A DNA stretch of 45,829 bases from CAG-877 sp963645945 (GTDB taxonomy: Bacteria > Bacillota_I > Bacilli_A > RF39 > UBA660), in assembly GCA_963645945.1 (NCBI GenBank), contig CAVIUA010000043.1:1-45829 (forward strand). Direction: 5' to 3'. Below are positions 16,845 through 24,844 of the stretch, one piece after another; within the stretch, counting starts at the first letter, position 1; each line of letters opens with the position of its first letter. A model generated the notes under the pieces. The model saw nothing but the letters and a program-made list of their open reading frames with translations. It did no database searches and was not told the origin of the DNA. Position numbers and translations under genes: made by a program.

Positions 16845-18794
16845 TTAATTACTTTTCATTTCAAAAAGTATATCTCTTAATTCCATAGCTCTTTCAAAGT
16901 CAAGATTTCTAGCAGCTTCACGCATTTCTTCTTCAATTGTTTCCATAAGTAAAGCTTGTTCTTTCTTACTTGGCTTTTTAGTCTTTTTACCTTTTACAGT
17001 ATCAACATTACTTATTACTTCACGAATTTCTTTTTTAATAGTAGTTGGTGTAATATTGTGTTCTTCATTATATTTTTCTTGTATCGCTCTACGTCTAGCA
17101 GTTTCTGATATGGCTTGTTCCATAGAGTCTGTAATTTTATCTCCATACATGATAACATGACCAGAGGCATTACGAGCACATCGTCCTATTGTTTGAATAA
17201 GACTTCTAGTACTTCTTAGGAATCCTTCTTTATCAGCATCAAGAATAGCAATAAGTGAAACTTCTGGAATATCAATTCCTTCTCTTAATAGATTTATACC
17301 AACTATGACATCGTATTTTCCAGCTCTTAAGTCATGAATAATTTGCATTCTTTCTAGAGTTTTGACTTCAGAATGTAAATAGGCAACTTTTATATCTAGT
17401 TCTTTTAAATAATTTGTTAGTTCCTCTGACATTCTAATAGTTAAGGTTGTTACTAGAACTCTTTCATCTTTTTCGATTCTTGTTCTAATTTCACCAATTA
17501 AATCGTCTATTTGTCCTTCTGTTTTTCTAACTTCAATGGTTGGATCAAGTAGTCCTGTTGGTCTAATGATTTGTTCAACATAATGATTATTTGTATGTTC
17601 TAGTTCTAAGTCACCTGGTGTTGCGGAAACATATATTACTTGATTTAATTTCTTTTCAAATTCATCATATTTTAATGGTCTATTATCAAGAGCACTAGGT
17701 AGACGGAATCCATATTCTACAAGGTTCATCTTTCTAGCTCTATCTCCATTATACATTCCTCTAACTTGTGGAAGTGTCACATGAGATTCATCTACTACTA
17801 ATAAGTAATCGTCTGGGAAGAAATCCATTAAGGTAACTGGTGTTTCTCCTCTTTTTCTACCAGCCATTGGTGCAGAATAATTTTCTATTCCAGAACAAAA
17901 TCCGGTTTCTTCTAACATTTCTATATCATAATTAGTTCTTTGTTCTAGGCGTTCGGCCGCAACTAGTTTATTCTCTTTTTTCAACTCTGTAAGACGTTCT
18001 TTTAATTCTTCTTTTATTCTTTCTATCGCAGCATGTAGTTTTTCATCAGAAACTACGAAGTGACTTGCTGGAAAGATACTTATATTTTTCTTATTACTGA
18101 TAATAGCACCTGTTAGAGTATCAATTTCACTAATTCTATCTATTTCATCCCCAAAGAATTCTATTCTAAATCCAGTTGTATTCTGGTTGGCTGGAATTAT
18201 TTCTAGTGTATCTCCTCTAACACGGAAGGTACCACGTTTAAAATCTAAGTCATTACGTTCATATAACATATCAACTAATTTTGTTAATACCTTATTTCTT
18301 TCTGTTTTATTACCAACTGATAAAGTTAACATTTTATTTTTATATTCTTCTACTTCACCAATACCATAAATACAAGAAACTGACGCAACTACAATGACAT
18401 CTCTTCTTGATAATAAAGCAGAAGTTGCTGCATGACGTAATTCATCTATTTCATCATTTATAGAAGAGTCTTTTTCGATATATGTATCAGTTGATGGTAC
18501 GTATGCTTCTGGTTGATAATAATCGTAATATGATACAAAGTATTCTACTTTATTCTCAGGGAATAATTCTTTTAATTCGGAATAAAGTTGGCCAGCTAGA
18601 GTTTTATTATGAGCTAGTACTAGTGTTGGCTTGTTTACTTTGGAAATAACGTTAGCTACAGTGAAAGTTTTTCCTGTACCGGTTGCGCCTAAAAGTACTT
18701 GTTCTTTTTTACCAGAGTTTATACCATCTACAAGCTCTTTTATAGCTTCGGGCTGATCTCCTGATGGTTTATATTTTGAAACTAATTTAAACAT
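16845..18794 (-). CDS. uvrB: Excinuclease ABC subunit B
   Basis: Helicase-like subunit of nucleotide excision repair, 649 aa and full length. Walker A GATGTGKTF is at about 38-46. The beta-hairpin region YYDYYQPEAYVP near 92-103 inserts between DNA strands. The DEAD-like motif is DESH, and helicase motif VI (QTIGRCARN) is present. The C-terminal UVR motif (about 610-645) contacts UvrC. It has its own promoter with an embedded LexA-like box and its own terminator, unlike the common uvrBA operon. Confidence 0.97.
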   Translation of the reverse strand: MFKLVSKYKPSGDQPEAIKELVDGINSGKKEQVLLGATGTGKTFTVANVISKVNKPTLVLAHNKTLAGQLYSELKELFPENKVEYFVSYYDYYQPEAYVPSTDTYIEKDSSINDEIDELRHAATSALLSRRDVIVVASVSCIYGIGEVEEYKNKMLTLSVGNKTERNKVLTKLVDMLYERNDLDFKRGTFRVRGDTLEIIPANQNTTGFRIEFFGDEIDRISEIDTLTGAIISNKKNISIFPASHFVVSDEKLHAAIERIKEELKERLTELKKENKLVAAERLEQRTNYDIEMLEETGFCSGIENYSAPMAGRKRGETPVTLMDFFPDDYLLVVDESHVTLPQVRGMYNGDRARKMNLVEYGFRLPSALDNRPLKYDEFEKKLNQVIYVSATPGDLELEHTNNHYVEQIIRPTGLLDPTIEVRKTEGQIDDLIGEIRTRIEKDERVLVTTLTIRMSEELTNYLKELDIKVAYLHSEVKTLERMQIIHDLRAGKYDVIVGINLLREGIDIPEVSLIAILDADKEGFLRSTRSLIQTIGRCARNASGHVIMYGDKITDSMEQAISETARRRAIQEKYNEEHNITPTTIKKEIREVISNVDTVKGKKTKKPSKKEQALLMETIEEEMREAARNLDFERAMELRDILFEMKSN

Positions 18795-18864
18795 ATTTTA
18801 CTCCCACCTTTATATTGTTTTATGACTTTTTAAGAGAATACATCTAATACATGTTACTATATTA

Positions 18865-18892
18865 TATTACAAACGATTGTTTTTCAATGGAA
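18865..18892 (-). promoter_or_regulatory. uvrB promoter overlapping a LexA-like SOS box
   Basis: On the minus strand TTGAAA, a 17-base spacer and TAATAT form a promoter. Its spacer contains CAAACGATTGTTTT (18870-18883, plus-strand reading), which matches 11 of 14 positions of the B. subtilis LexA consensus CGAACRNRYGTTYG. uvrB is a classical SOS gene, so repression by LexA is expected. Confidence 0.65.
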
Positions 18893-18924
18893 AATTATTT
18901 TTTTAATAATTAAAAAATGTTCAA

Positions 18925-18962
18925 AGTAAAAAATAAGGAAGTTTTCTTAACACTCCTTATTA
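18925..18962 (-). terminator. Terminator of the 635-aa surface protein gene
   Basis: The stem AATAAGGA / TCCTTATT is followed by a T-rich tract on the minus strand, directly after the stop codon. Confidence 0.75.
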
Positions 18963-18973
18963 ATTTATATTAT

Positions 18974-20881
18974 TTATTTAGTACATGTTGCTTCAACATA
19001 ATTATTTCCGTGTTGTATATCTTCAATATCAATGTCAATATCATAATAATCTTTTTCTTCTGGATTAGTAATTTGATAACTGAATTTTCCATTTGAAGCA
19101 TTAAATGATAAAATATTCCCTTCTTTATCTAGTGTAATAGAATAATTAATATCATTATCATCATCTACTGCTTCGTCTATAGCTTCACATGTTGAGATAT
19201 TACTATATGTAACAGTACTATTTATATCATCTAATCTGTCTTCATATATTACTTTATATGTTGCGTCATGCATAATATTTTCTAATTCAATTATAAAAGC
19301 TTGTTTTTGCGTAGACCTAAATGATTTGGTAACTGTGTAAAGACTTGGAAAAATTTTGATCAAAGACTCTGAAAACGTTTCTTGTTCTGCATCAGTCATT
19401 GTATTTACATCTTTACAATTAGAAGTATCAAAGGTTTCTAACTTTCCATCTAACTTTGTTGTTACATTTATTCCGTAGCTCATATTTATTTCTCCATCTT
19501 TGAGCTTAACATTTACATCATATTTATATTCTTTATCTGAAACTTTATCTATTTCGTATGAAATTGTTACTTTCGTTTCATCACTTTTAATAGTAAGTGT
19601 TCTATCCTTAGTATTATAAATATACTCAGTTTTATCTGTATCAGAGTAATATCCTTTTTCTTCTTTAGTTATTGTATATATTCCATCATCTTGCTCTAGA
19701 TAGATCTTATAGTCTTCACCGCTCAATTCAGCATAAACAAGCTTGCCAGTTAATGTATAATTTAATACTAAATTGATACTTTTACCATCGTATGATGAGT
19801 TTTCTTTTAAATATTCAAGTATTTCTTTCGCTTTGTCTTTTTCATAATCATTTTTAGTGTAAATACTTAATATATAACTAAATGACTCTAAAAATTTATC
19901 GTCTTTTTTCAAAAAGTCTATCATTTTATTTTTAATTTCTAGCACTTCTTTTGCACTAATAGTATCGGTTAATTTGGTAGTTAATATTTTTTTATCGTTG
20001 ATGTTTTTTAATTCCATAGATTTTTCTATTTTACTTGTGTCATAACTATTTTTGAATGAATCCATTGTTTTTTTTGTAATATATGATACATTTTTAGCCA
20101 TACCAGTCGTTTTATCAAATGTTTCTGTACTAATATTTATAGATGATTCTTCATTTGATAAATCAATATAATAACCATTGTCAAAGTTGTTATCTGTACT
20201 AAGATATAATTTATTACTATTATCAATCAGCATAATTCCTGAATATTCTCCAGTTATGTAATTTTTACCATCAAATGATAAATAAATGAGTTCTTTTGAT
20301 TTATCAATTCCTGCCTTTCCATTGATTTTAGATGATACTTTTTTTATACCGTAGTTTACAGAATATTCATATGAATAATTTGCAGCTACTGTATTGTAAT
20401 CTTTGATAAACATTTCTGTTGTTCTTTCAATAGTTTCTAATGCATATTCTGATAATTTATCAATGGTTTTTTTGAATATTCTATCTGGTGTAAAATATAG
20501 AGAATAGAAAACAATCATTACAAATAATAAAGCAAGTAACGATATGATAACTGTAAATACTGGTCCTTTCTTTTTTCTTTCTTTTGTTGGCTCAAGTTTT
20601 AATTCTTGATTATTATTTAATTGTTGCTGTTCTGAGGCATTAGTATTAATATTAGTATTTACTGTATTATTTGCTGCTAATTCTTCTTTTGTTTGAGATA
20701 TAATATCTGTAACTGATGTGTCAGTATTTTTTTCTTCTCCTATATTTGACTCTAGCATTTGGCTTTGTTCATCAGTTTGTGTCAAAGAAGTGTTATTTGT
20801 TAGTGTTTCTATTTCCTCTTGGGCAGTTTTTTCTATACTTTCTATATCATTTTTTCTTGAATAGTTACTTTCTTTACTCAT
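18974..20881 (-). CDS. Membrane-anchored extracellular protein of unknown function, 635 aa
   Basis: Not recognised as a named family. The first ~110 residues are a polar Asn/Gln/Thr/Glu-rich cytosolic region ending in a basic stop (KERKKKG). One membrane helix follows (about 112-132), then a ~500-residue extracytoplasmic domain rich in Lys, Asp, Tyr and Ser with many predicted beta strands, giving type II topology. The outer domain contains only two Cys near the C-terminus (one in ISTCEAID, one in the final CTK) and one in NCKDVN. No catalytic motif stands out. The ribosome site AGAGGT precedes the ATG. It is monocistronic, with its own terminator. Confidence 0.7.
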   Translation of the reverse strand: MSKESNYSRKNDIESIEKTAQEEIETLTNNTSLTQTDEQSQMLESNIGEEKNTDTSVTDIISQTKEELAANNTVNTNINTNASEQQQLNNNQELKLEPTKERKKKGPVFTVIISLLALLFVMIVFYSLYFTPDRIFKKTIDKLSEYALETIERTTEMFIKDYNTVAANYSYEYSVNYGIKKVSSKINGKAGIDKSKELIYLSFDGKNYITGEYSGIMLIDNSNKLYLSTDNNFDNGYYIDLSNEESSINISTETFDKTTGMAKNVSYITKKTMDSFKNSYDTSKIEKSMELKNINDKKILTTKLTDTISAKEVLEIKNKMIDFLKKDDKFLESFSYILSIYTKNDYEKDKAKEILEYLKENSSYDGKSINLVLNYTLTGKLVYAELSGEDYKIYLEQDDGIYTITKEEKGYYSDTDKTEYIYNTKDRTLTIKSDETKVTISYEIDKVSDKEYKYDVNVKLKDGEINMSYGINVTTKLDGKLETFDTSNCKDVNTMTDAEQETFSESLIKIFPSLYTVTKSFRSTQKQAFIIELENIMHDATYKVIYEDRLDDINSTVTYSNISTCEAIDEAVDDDNDINYSITLDKEGNILSFNASNGKFSYQITNPEEKDYYDIDIDIEDIQHGNNYVEATCTK

Positions 20882-20908
20882 TTTTTACCTCTTTTCATAC
20901 TTTTTCAC

Positions 20909-20981
20909 ACTAAAGCTAAGATAAATAAATATTAATGCAACTTAACTCTGATATTTTTAACAAGATAATTTTAGCTTTAGT
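20909..20981. repeat. 11-bp inverted repeat in a 279-bp intergenic region
   Basis: ACTAAAGCTAA (20909-20919) and TTAGCTTTAGT (20971-20981) are exact reverse complements separated by 51 AT-rich bases. They lie between the divergent surface-protein and collagen-like genes. The pair could be the closing stem of a leader RNA for the leftward gene, or a protein-binding site. No known riboswitch was recognised. Confidence 0.5.
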
Positions 20982-21104
20982 TTAATTAAATTGAATGTTT
21001 TTGTTTAAAACAAATACAAGTTTTTAAAAGTTTCGCATCCCTCTACTCTTTATTTATATTTTACTATATCAGGTGTTTTTTATCAATAGCTTAGCATTCT
21101 ATCA

Positions 21105-21152
21105 TTAGTAAAGACACTTTCGATATTATAAGCATATATTATTTTAGGAGGA
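21105..21152 (+). promoter_or_regulatory. Candidate promoter and RBS of the collagen-like gene
   Basis: AAGACA, an 18-base spacer and TATATT fit a moderate housekeeping promoter. The same bases contain CATATATTA, which matches the sporulation sigma-K -10 pattern CATANNNTA with an AC about 15 bases upstream. GGAGG (21148-21152) precedes the ATG by eight bases. Which sigma factor is used cannot be decided from sequence. Confidence 0.35.
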
Positions 21153-21160
21153 TGATATGA

Positions 21161-21553
21161 ATGTGTGATGAAAATTGTAATAGAAATTCATCAATTCCAA
21201 GATTTTGTTATTTAGCAGGTCCAACTGGACCTACTGGCCCTGCAGGTCCTACAACTATTTCTGTTGGTACAACAACTACTACTGACGCTGGTGGTTCTGC
21301 AAATGTAACAAATTCTGGTACAAATGATAATCTTATTTTAAATTTTTCTATACCTACTGGTGCTACAGGTCCAACGGGTCCTACAGGTCCAACTGGGCCA
21401 TCAGGAACTGATGGTGAAACACCTACAATAGCAATCGGAACAGTTACAACTGGTGAACCTGGTACTCAGGCAAATGCTACAATAACTGGAACAGCTCCCA
21501 ATTTTACATTAAATTTAACCATTCCACAAGGTCCGACCGGTCCAAGTGCATAA
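21161..21553 (+). CDS. Short collagen-like protein, 130 aa
   Basis: It has a Cys-containing N-terminus (MCDENCNRNSS...CYLAGP) followed by Gly-Pro-Thr collagen triplets (GPTGPTGPAGP). Two copies of a ~40-residue Thr/Gly/Asn module (ISVGTTTTTDAGG...NFSIP and IAIGTVTTGEPGT...NLTIP) are each bounded by further GPTGP triplets. This architecture occurs in exosporium- or surface-associated collagen-like proteins of Bacillota. There is no classical signal peptide, again as in exosporium proteins. It stands alone on the plus strand with its own terminator. Surface or spore location is inference. Confidence 0.8.
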   Translation: MCDENCNRNSSIPRFCYLAGPTGPTGPAGPTTISVGTTTTTDAGGSANVTNSGTNDNLILNFSIPTGATGPTGPTGPTGPSGTDGETPTIAIGTVTTGEPGTQANATITGTAPNFTLNLTIPQGPTGPSA

Positions 21554-21560
21554 ATAAAAT

Positions 21561-21593
21561 CCCGACAGTTTTTAATTGAACTGTTGGGTTTTA
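21561..21593 (+). terminator. Terminator of the collagen-like gene
   Basis: The stem CCCGACAGTT / AACTGTTGGG (10 pairs, one G-T) is followed by TTTT and ends at the 3' end of the convergent gene. Confidence 0.85.
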
Positions 21594-22097
21594 GTATTTT
21601 TTTGTAAACAATTTTTTTATAAATAACAATATTTTACTTAATTCTGTTAATATTAACATTATTATAAAAATAATTCCTATAGATAACAAGAATCCTTTTA
21701 GTGTTCTTAAGTATTTTATAGTACTTCCGATTTTTTTCACTTTATTCTCATAAATTCCTAGTACAAATTCTTTTTTCAATGTAATTGCTTCATTTTCAGT
21801 TTCAATATCTATATTTTCATTATCTATAGTTTTAACTTTTCCATACAATATTTCATTTGTGTTATTTTTGTAGACAATTGTTTCATTTTTATTTATCTTT
21901 GTTTTAGTATCTATAAATATTAGATCATCTTTAGAAATATTATCTTTATTATAATCTTCCGTTGATATTAATACTCTATATTTTCCAAGCATAAATGGTT
22001 CATTATTATATATAATATTTTGAATAAAAACAAGGAAAATCATAACGCTTATTATGGCTAAGAAAACACTTATAACTTTTATTATTTTACCTCTCAA
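21591..22097 (-). CDS. Two-helix membrane protein resembling a degenerate type I signal peptidase
   Basis: It has a membrane helix at about 7-28, a ~100-residue beta-rich external domain, and a second helix at about 137-158 with a basic end. The order of segments (KDDLIFIDT, a GKVKTIDNENID strand, and a late FVLGIYENKVKKIG segment before the last helix) recalls SipW-like S26 peptidases. However, the catalytic Ser region reads MLGKYRVLIST, without the usual SMxPT, so activity is doubtful. It could be an unrelated beta-barrel-like membrane protein. No partner genes (SipW substrates) adjoin it. Confidence 0.45.
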   Translation of the reverse strand: MRGKIIKVISVFLAIISVMIFLVFIQNIIYNNEPFMLGKYRVLISTEDYNKDNISKDDLIFIDTKTKINKNETIVYKNNTNEILYGKVKTIDNENIDIETENEAITLKKEFVLGIYENKVKKIGSTIKYLRTLKGFLLSIGIIFIIMLILTELSKILLFIKKLFTKKY

Positions 22098-22158
22098 GCT
22101 ATGCCTCCTTTTATTTTTCTCTTATGATATAGATATATCATATTATTTTTTTTATGTC

Positions 22159-22190
22159 AAAAAAAAGTATCCTTTCGGATACCTTTTTTT
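22159..22190 (-). terminator. Terminator of the undecad-repeat gene
   Basis: The perfect hairpin GTATCC-GAAA-GGATAC is followed by eight T residues on the minus strand. A T-run on the other strand makes it possibly bidirectional. Confidence 0.85.
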
Positions 22191-22608
22191 ACATAAAATA
22201 TTTAGAATATTTATTTTTTAAATTATTATAAAGTGCCTTTAAGTTAGTTCCTAATTTTGAATTAGTTTCTTTATCTAATCTGTCAAAACCTTTTTCCCAG
22301 TTTTCTTCTAAATATTCTTTTCCTTGTTCCATATGTTCTTCAAAGTATTTTTCTCCTTCTGTTGCATGTTCTTCAAGATATTCTTTTCCTTGTTCCATAT
22401 GTTCTTCAAAATATTCTTTTCCTTCTGTTGAATGGTTTTCCAAATATTCTTTTCCTTCTTCAAAATGTTCTTCTAAATATTTGATTCCTTCTTCAATTCT
22501 TTCTTGAATCATTGTATTATGTTCTTCAATTTTTGATGAAATTTGATTATTAAGTGCTACATTGCTATTGATTGTGCCAAGAGCTAAAGCAGTTACTAAA
22601 AAGTTCAT
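22189..22608 (-). CDS. Helical protein built of 11-residue repeats, 139 aa
   Basis: Residues 39-115 consist of seven consecutive 11-residue units of pattern [E/T]-[E/Q/K]-G-x-x-[Y/R]-[L/F]-x-x-x-x (for example EEGKEYLENHS, EQGKEYLEEHA), a period typical of long amphipathic helices and LEA-like proteins. The N-terminus (MNFLVTALALG) is hydrophobic and may be a membrane anchor or a weak export signal. The C-terminus is basic and Asn/Lys/Tyr-rich. The ATG at 22608 has GGAGG five bases upstream; an in-frame TTG lies within the ribosome site. Function unknown; membrane-surface or stress association is speculation. Confidence 0.7.
   Translation of the reverse strand: MNFLVTALALGTINSNVALNNQISSKIEEHNTMIQERIEEGIKYLEEHFEEGKEYLENHSTEGKEYFEEHMEQGKEYLEEHATEGEKYFEEHMEQGKEYLEENWEKGFDRLDKETNSKLGTNLKALYNNLKNKYSKYFM
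22264..22494 (-). repeat. Seven tandem 33-bp coding repeats
   Basis: The DNA encoding the 11-residue units repeats with a 33-bp period (recurring plus-strand text such as CCTTGTTCCATATGTTCTTC). Copies 3 and 5 are close to copies 4 and 6 shifted by 66 bp, indicating recent duplication of a two-unit block. Confidence 0.8.
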
Positions 22609-22673
22609 AATTTCCTCCTTCAATCTTCATTATTTGATGGATAACAAGGTCTTCCTTCTCATCCGTCTGATAT

Positions 22674-22702
22674 ATATTACCATAATTTTGCGTTTTTTGC
22701 AA
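22674..22702 (-). promoter_or_regulatory. Promoter of the undecad-repeat gene
   Basis: TTGCAA (22697-22702), a 17-base spacer ending in TGG, and TAATAT (22674-22679) form an extended -10 promoter. The ~60-base leader holds a small hairpin (GGATGAGAAGG...CCTTGTTATCC) before the strong ribosome site. Confidence 0.65.
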
Positions 22703-22741
22703 GTTTTGACAAGTTAATTGTAAATTTTGTCATTTTTTTAC

Positions 22742-22771
22742 AAAAAGACCGATATTGTAATCTATCAGTCT
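22742..22771 (-). terminator. Terminator downstream of the ABC exporter
   Basis: The stem AGACTGATA / TATCGGTCT (one T-G pair) is followed by TTTTTG on the minus strand, about 65 bases after the exporter stop. Confidence 0.7.
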
Positions 22772-22834
22772 TATCACTTATAATTTTTTATTTGTTATTA
22801 TTAATATACCTATAAAAATTAGATTTTTATAATT

Positions 22835-24589
22835 CTAAATTATAGATGCTTGTTCTATTGAATTTGAAGTTTCATTTGAATAGAGTGTTTGATATACTTT
22901 TGATTTCTTTAGTAACTCATCATGAGTACCAAATGATTCTAGTTTACCTTTATCGATTATATTTATAATGTCGGCATCTACAATTGTTGATAATCTATGA
23001 GCTACAATTATTACTGTATGATCTTTCACTAAATTATCTATAGTTTTCTTTATATATTCCTGAGACTCATTATCTAAAGCAGATGTTGCTTCATCAAATA
23101 AAATTATTTTAGTATTTAACATAAGTGTTCTTGCGATTGCTAAACGTTGTTTTTGTCCACCAGATAAATTAATTCCACCTTCTCCTATTACGGTGTTATA
23201 TTTCTTTGGTAAGGACATTATGTAATCATCAATATATGCTTTTTTGCAACATTCTCTTACTTCTTTTAAAGTTACTTCTTTCTTTACTAATTTGAAGTTG
23301 TCAATAATTGATAAGTTAAATAGAAATGGTGCTTGTCTTATAATTGAAATATTGTTTCTTAAAGATTCTTCGGTTAAGTCTTTTATATTTACATCGTCTA
23401 TTAATATTTCTCCTTTAGTTGTATCAAAGTATCTTAATAATAAATTGAAAATAGTTGATTTACCATTACCTGATTTTCCTACTACAGCTATCTTTTTATT
23501 TGGTAATAATTTTAAATTTAGACCAGTTAATGTATAGTCCTCTTCTTCAGAATATTTAAATTTTACATTTTTAAACTCGATTATTCCTTTGTTATTAATT
23601 AATACTTTGTCGCCAAACTTCTCATCTTCGTATAATTTATTATCGATTATTTCCCCTATACGTTTTAGAGAAACTGTTACTTTATTATAGCTAACTCCAA
23701 ATTCTGAAATACTTTCAACAACTTCATCAATTCGCCAAATATACATTTCTAACATAATAAATGTAGCGTATGTAATTCTTCCTTGTATAAAATAGTATCC
23801 GGCAGTAAATAGAATTATTAATTGTAATATAAAATAACTTAAATTATTTAAACTATAATACCAAGCCTCATAGTTTTTGATTTTTTTAGTACTTGTAAAT
23901 AGGCCTGACAATTGATTTTTAATATTTTCTTCAATATTTTTCTTTATACCTAAAGATTTTATTTCTCTGATACCTGTAATGTTTTCGGTTGCGACTTTAA
24001 CATAAGCATCAGACTGCTTTTTTATTTCTTCTTGAGTCTTTTTGATTCTAGGGAAATACTTAGCTGAAATATAGCCCATAATAAATCCAAAAACTATTAC
24101 TTCTATACCTATAACAAAAGATATAGAGAATGCTAAAAATAAAATAATTACGACAGCTAAGCTTTTACAAGTTAGCTTTATTAGTTTCGCTAAAAGTTCC
24201 ATTACTCTGTCTGGATCGTTATAAAGTCTATTAATAAACTCGCCAACTCCTATATCTTCAAAAGCTTTTGCTGGTAATGAATCAATTTTTTTGTATAAAT
24301 CTATACTAACATTTTGAATAAATTTTATTTCTAAATAATTATATAGCTTATTGGTTGGTACTTGTAATATAGAAAATACTAATATGTAAATACCTTCCCA
24401 AGAAATTAAGTATTTAGCAAAATTATAAACGTCCTTTAAAATAAGAAACTCTAAAGCTTTTCCCCAGAAATAAGCAGCAAATAATACTGGTAAATAGGTA
24501 CATAGTATTAATAATATATAAATGATTAATTTCATTTTATCTTCTTTTAAATATCGCCATAATATTCTAAAACTATTTGCTTTTTCCAT
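22835..24589 (-). CDS. ABC exporter, fused membrane and ATPase domains, 584 aa
   Basis: Half-transporter of the type IV ABC exporter fold. Six membrane helices occupy about residues 20-300. The ATPase domain has Walker A VGKSGNGKST (near 365), signature LSGGQ (near 475), Walker B ILFDEATSALD and the H-loop VAHRLST. It could export peptides, drugs or lipids; there is no peptidase C39 domain. The ATG at 24589 is favoured because AAGGA is well placed. Two upstream in-frame ATGs would put the start inside the ribosome site. As a single half-transporter it should act as a homodimer. A leader ORF and attenuator-like hairpin precede it. Confidence 0.9.
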   Translation of the reverse strand: MEKANSFRILWRYLKEDKMKLIIYILLILCTYLPVLFAAYFWGKALEFLILKDVYNFAKYLISWEGIYILVFSILQVPTNKLYNYLEIKFIQNVSIDLYKKIDSLPAKAFEDIGVGEFINRLYNDPDRVMELLAKLIKLTCKSLAVVIILFLAFSISFVIGIEVIVFGFIMGYISAKYFPRIKKTQEEIKKQSDAYVKVATENITGIREIKSLGIKKNIEENIKNQLSGLFTSTKKIKNYEAWYYSLNNLSYFILQLIILFTAGYYFIQGRITYATFIMLEMYIWRIDEVVESISEFGVSYNKVTVSLKRIGEIIDNKLYEDEKFGDKVLINNKGIIEFKNVKFKYSEEEDYTLTGLNLKLLPNKKIAVVGKSGNGKSTIFNLLLRYFDTTKGEILIDDVNIKDLTEESLRNNISIIRQAPFLFNLSIIDNFKLVKKEVTLKEVRECCKKAYIDDYIMSLPKKYNTVIGEGGINLSGGQKQRLAIARTLMLNTKIILFDEATSALDNESQEYIKKTIDNLVKDHTVIIVAHRLSTIVDADIINIIDKGKLESFGTHDELLKKSKVYQTLYSNETSNSIEQASII

Positions 24590-24610
24590 TATATCCATCC
24601 TTTCTTCCAT

Positions 24611-24636
24611 AATAAAAGAGACCTAATGGCCTCTTG
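24611..24636 (-). terminator. Attenuator-like hairpin before the ABC exporter
   Basis: AAGAGGCC-ATTA-GGTCTCTT followed by TTATT on the minus strand lies between the leader ORF stop and the exporter start. This is the position expected of a transcription attenuator. The T-run is short, so it may be a partial terminator. Confidence 0.6.
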
Positions 24637-24647
24637 ATTTTTATATA

Positions 24648-24734
24648 TTAAAAACAAGTGAGAATACATTTATTCCCAAATCGGCCATTATTACTTCTAA
24701 TTTTTTTCATTTTGCTTGTTGCTTTTATAATCAT
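24648..24734 (-). CDS. 28-aa leader peptide upstream of the ABC exporter
   Basis: A short ORF starting MIIKATSKMKKIRSN and ending CILTCF. It is preceded by an excellent ribosome site (AGAGGAGTGAGAAT, AGGAG seven bases before the ATG) and a good promoter. It ends 12 bases before an attenuator-like hairpin and about 60 bases before the exporter start. The transcript can also pair GAGAATA at its start with TATTCTC near its end, so translation of the ORF would alter leader folding. Either a regulatory leader peptide (as seen before drug-resistance ABC genes) or a small exported peptide is possible; the sequence alone does not decide. Confidence 0.6.
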   Translation of the reverse strand: MIIKATSKMKKIRSNNGRFGNKCILTCF

Positions 24735-24766
24735 ATTCTCACTCCTCTCTCTTCAAATTCATTTTC

Positions 24767-24795
24767 ATGGTATCATATTATTTCTTATGTGTCAA
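24767..24795 (-). promoter_or_regulatory. Promoter of the leader ORF and ABC exporter
   Basis: TTGACA (24790-24795, perfect -35), a 17-base spacer ending in TGA, and TACCAT (24767-24772). The -10 is imperfect but extended. Confidence 0.7.
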
Positions 24796-24810
24796 CCTTT
24801 TTTTGATAAC

Positions 24811-24844
24811 AAAAATAAAAAGTATATATTTCTATATACTTTTA
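24811..24844 (-). terminator. Terminator of the M23 hydrolase gene
   Basis: The stem AAAAGTATATA / TATATACTTTT is followed by TATTTTT on the minus strand. The 5' arm begins at the stop codon. Confidence 0.8.
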
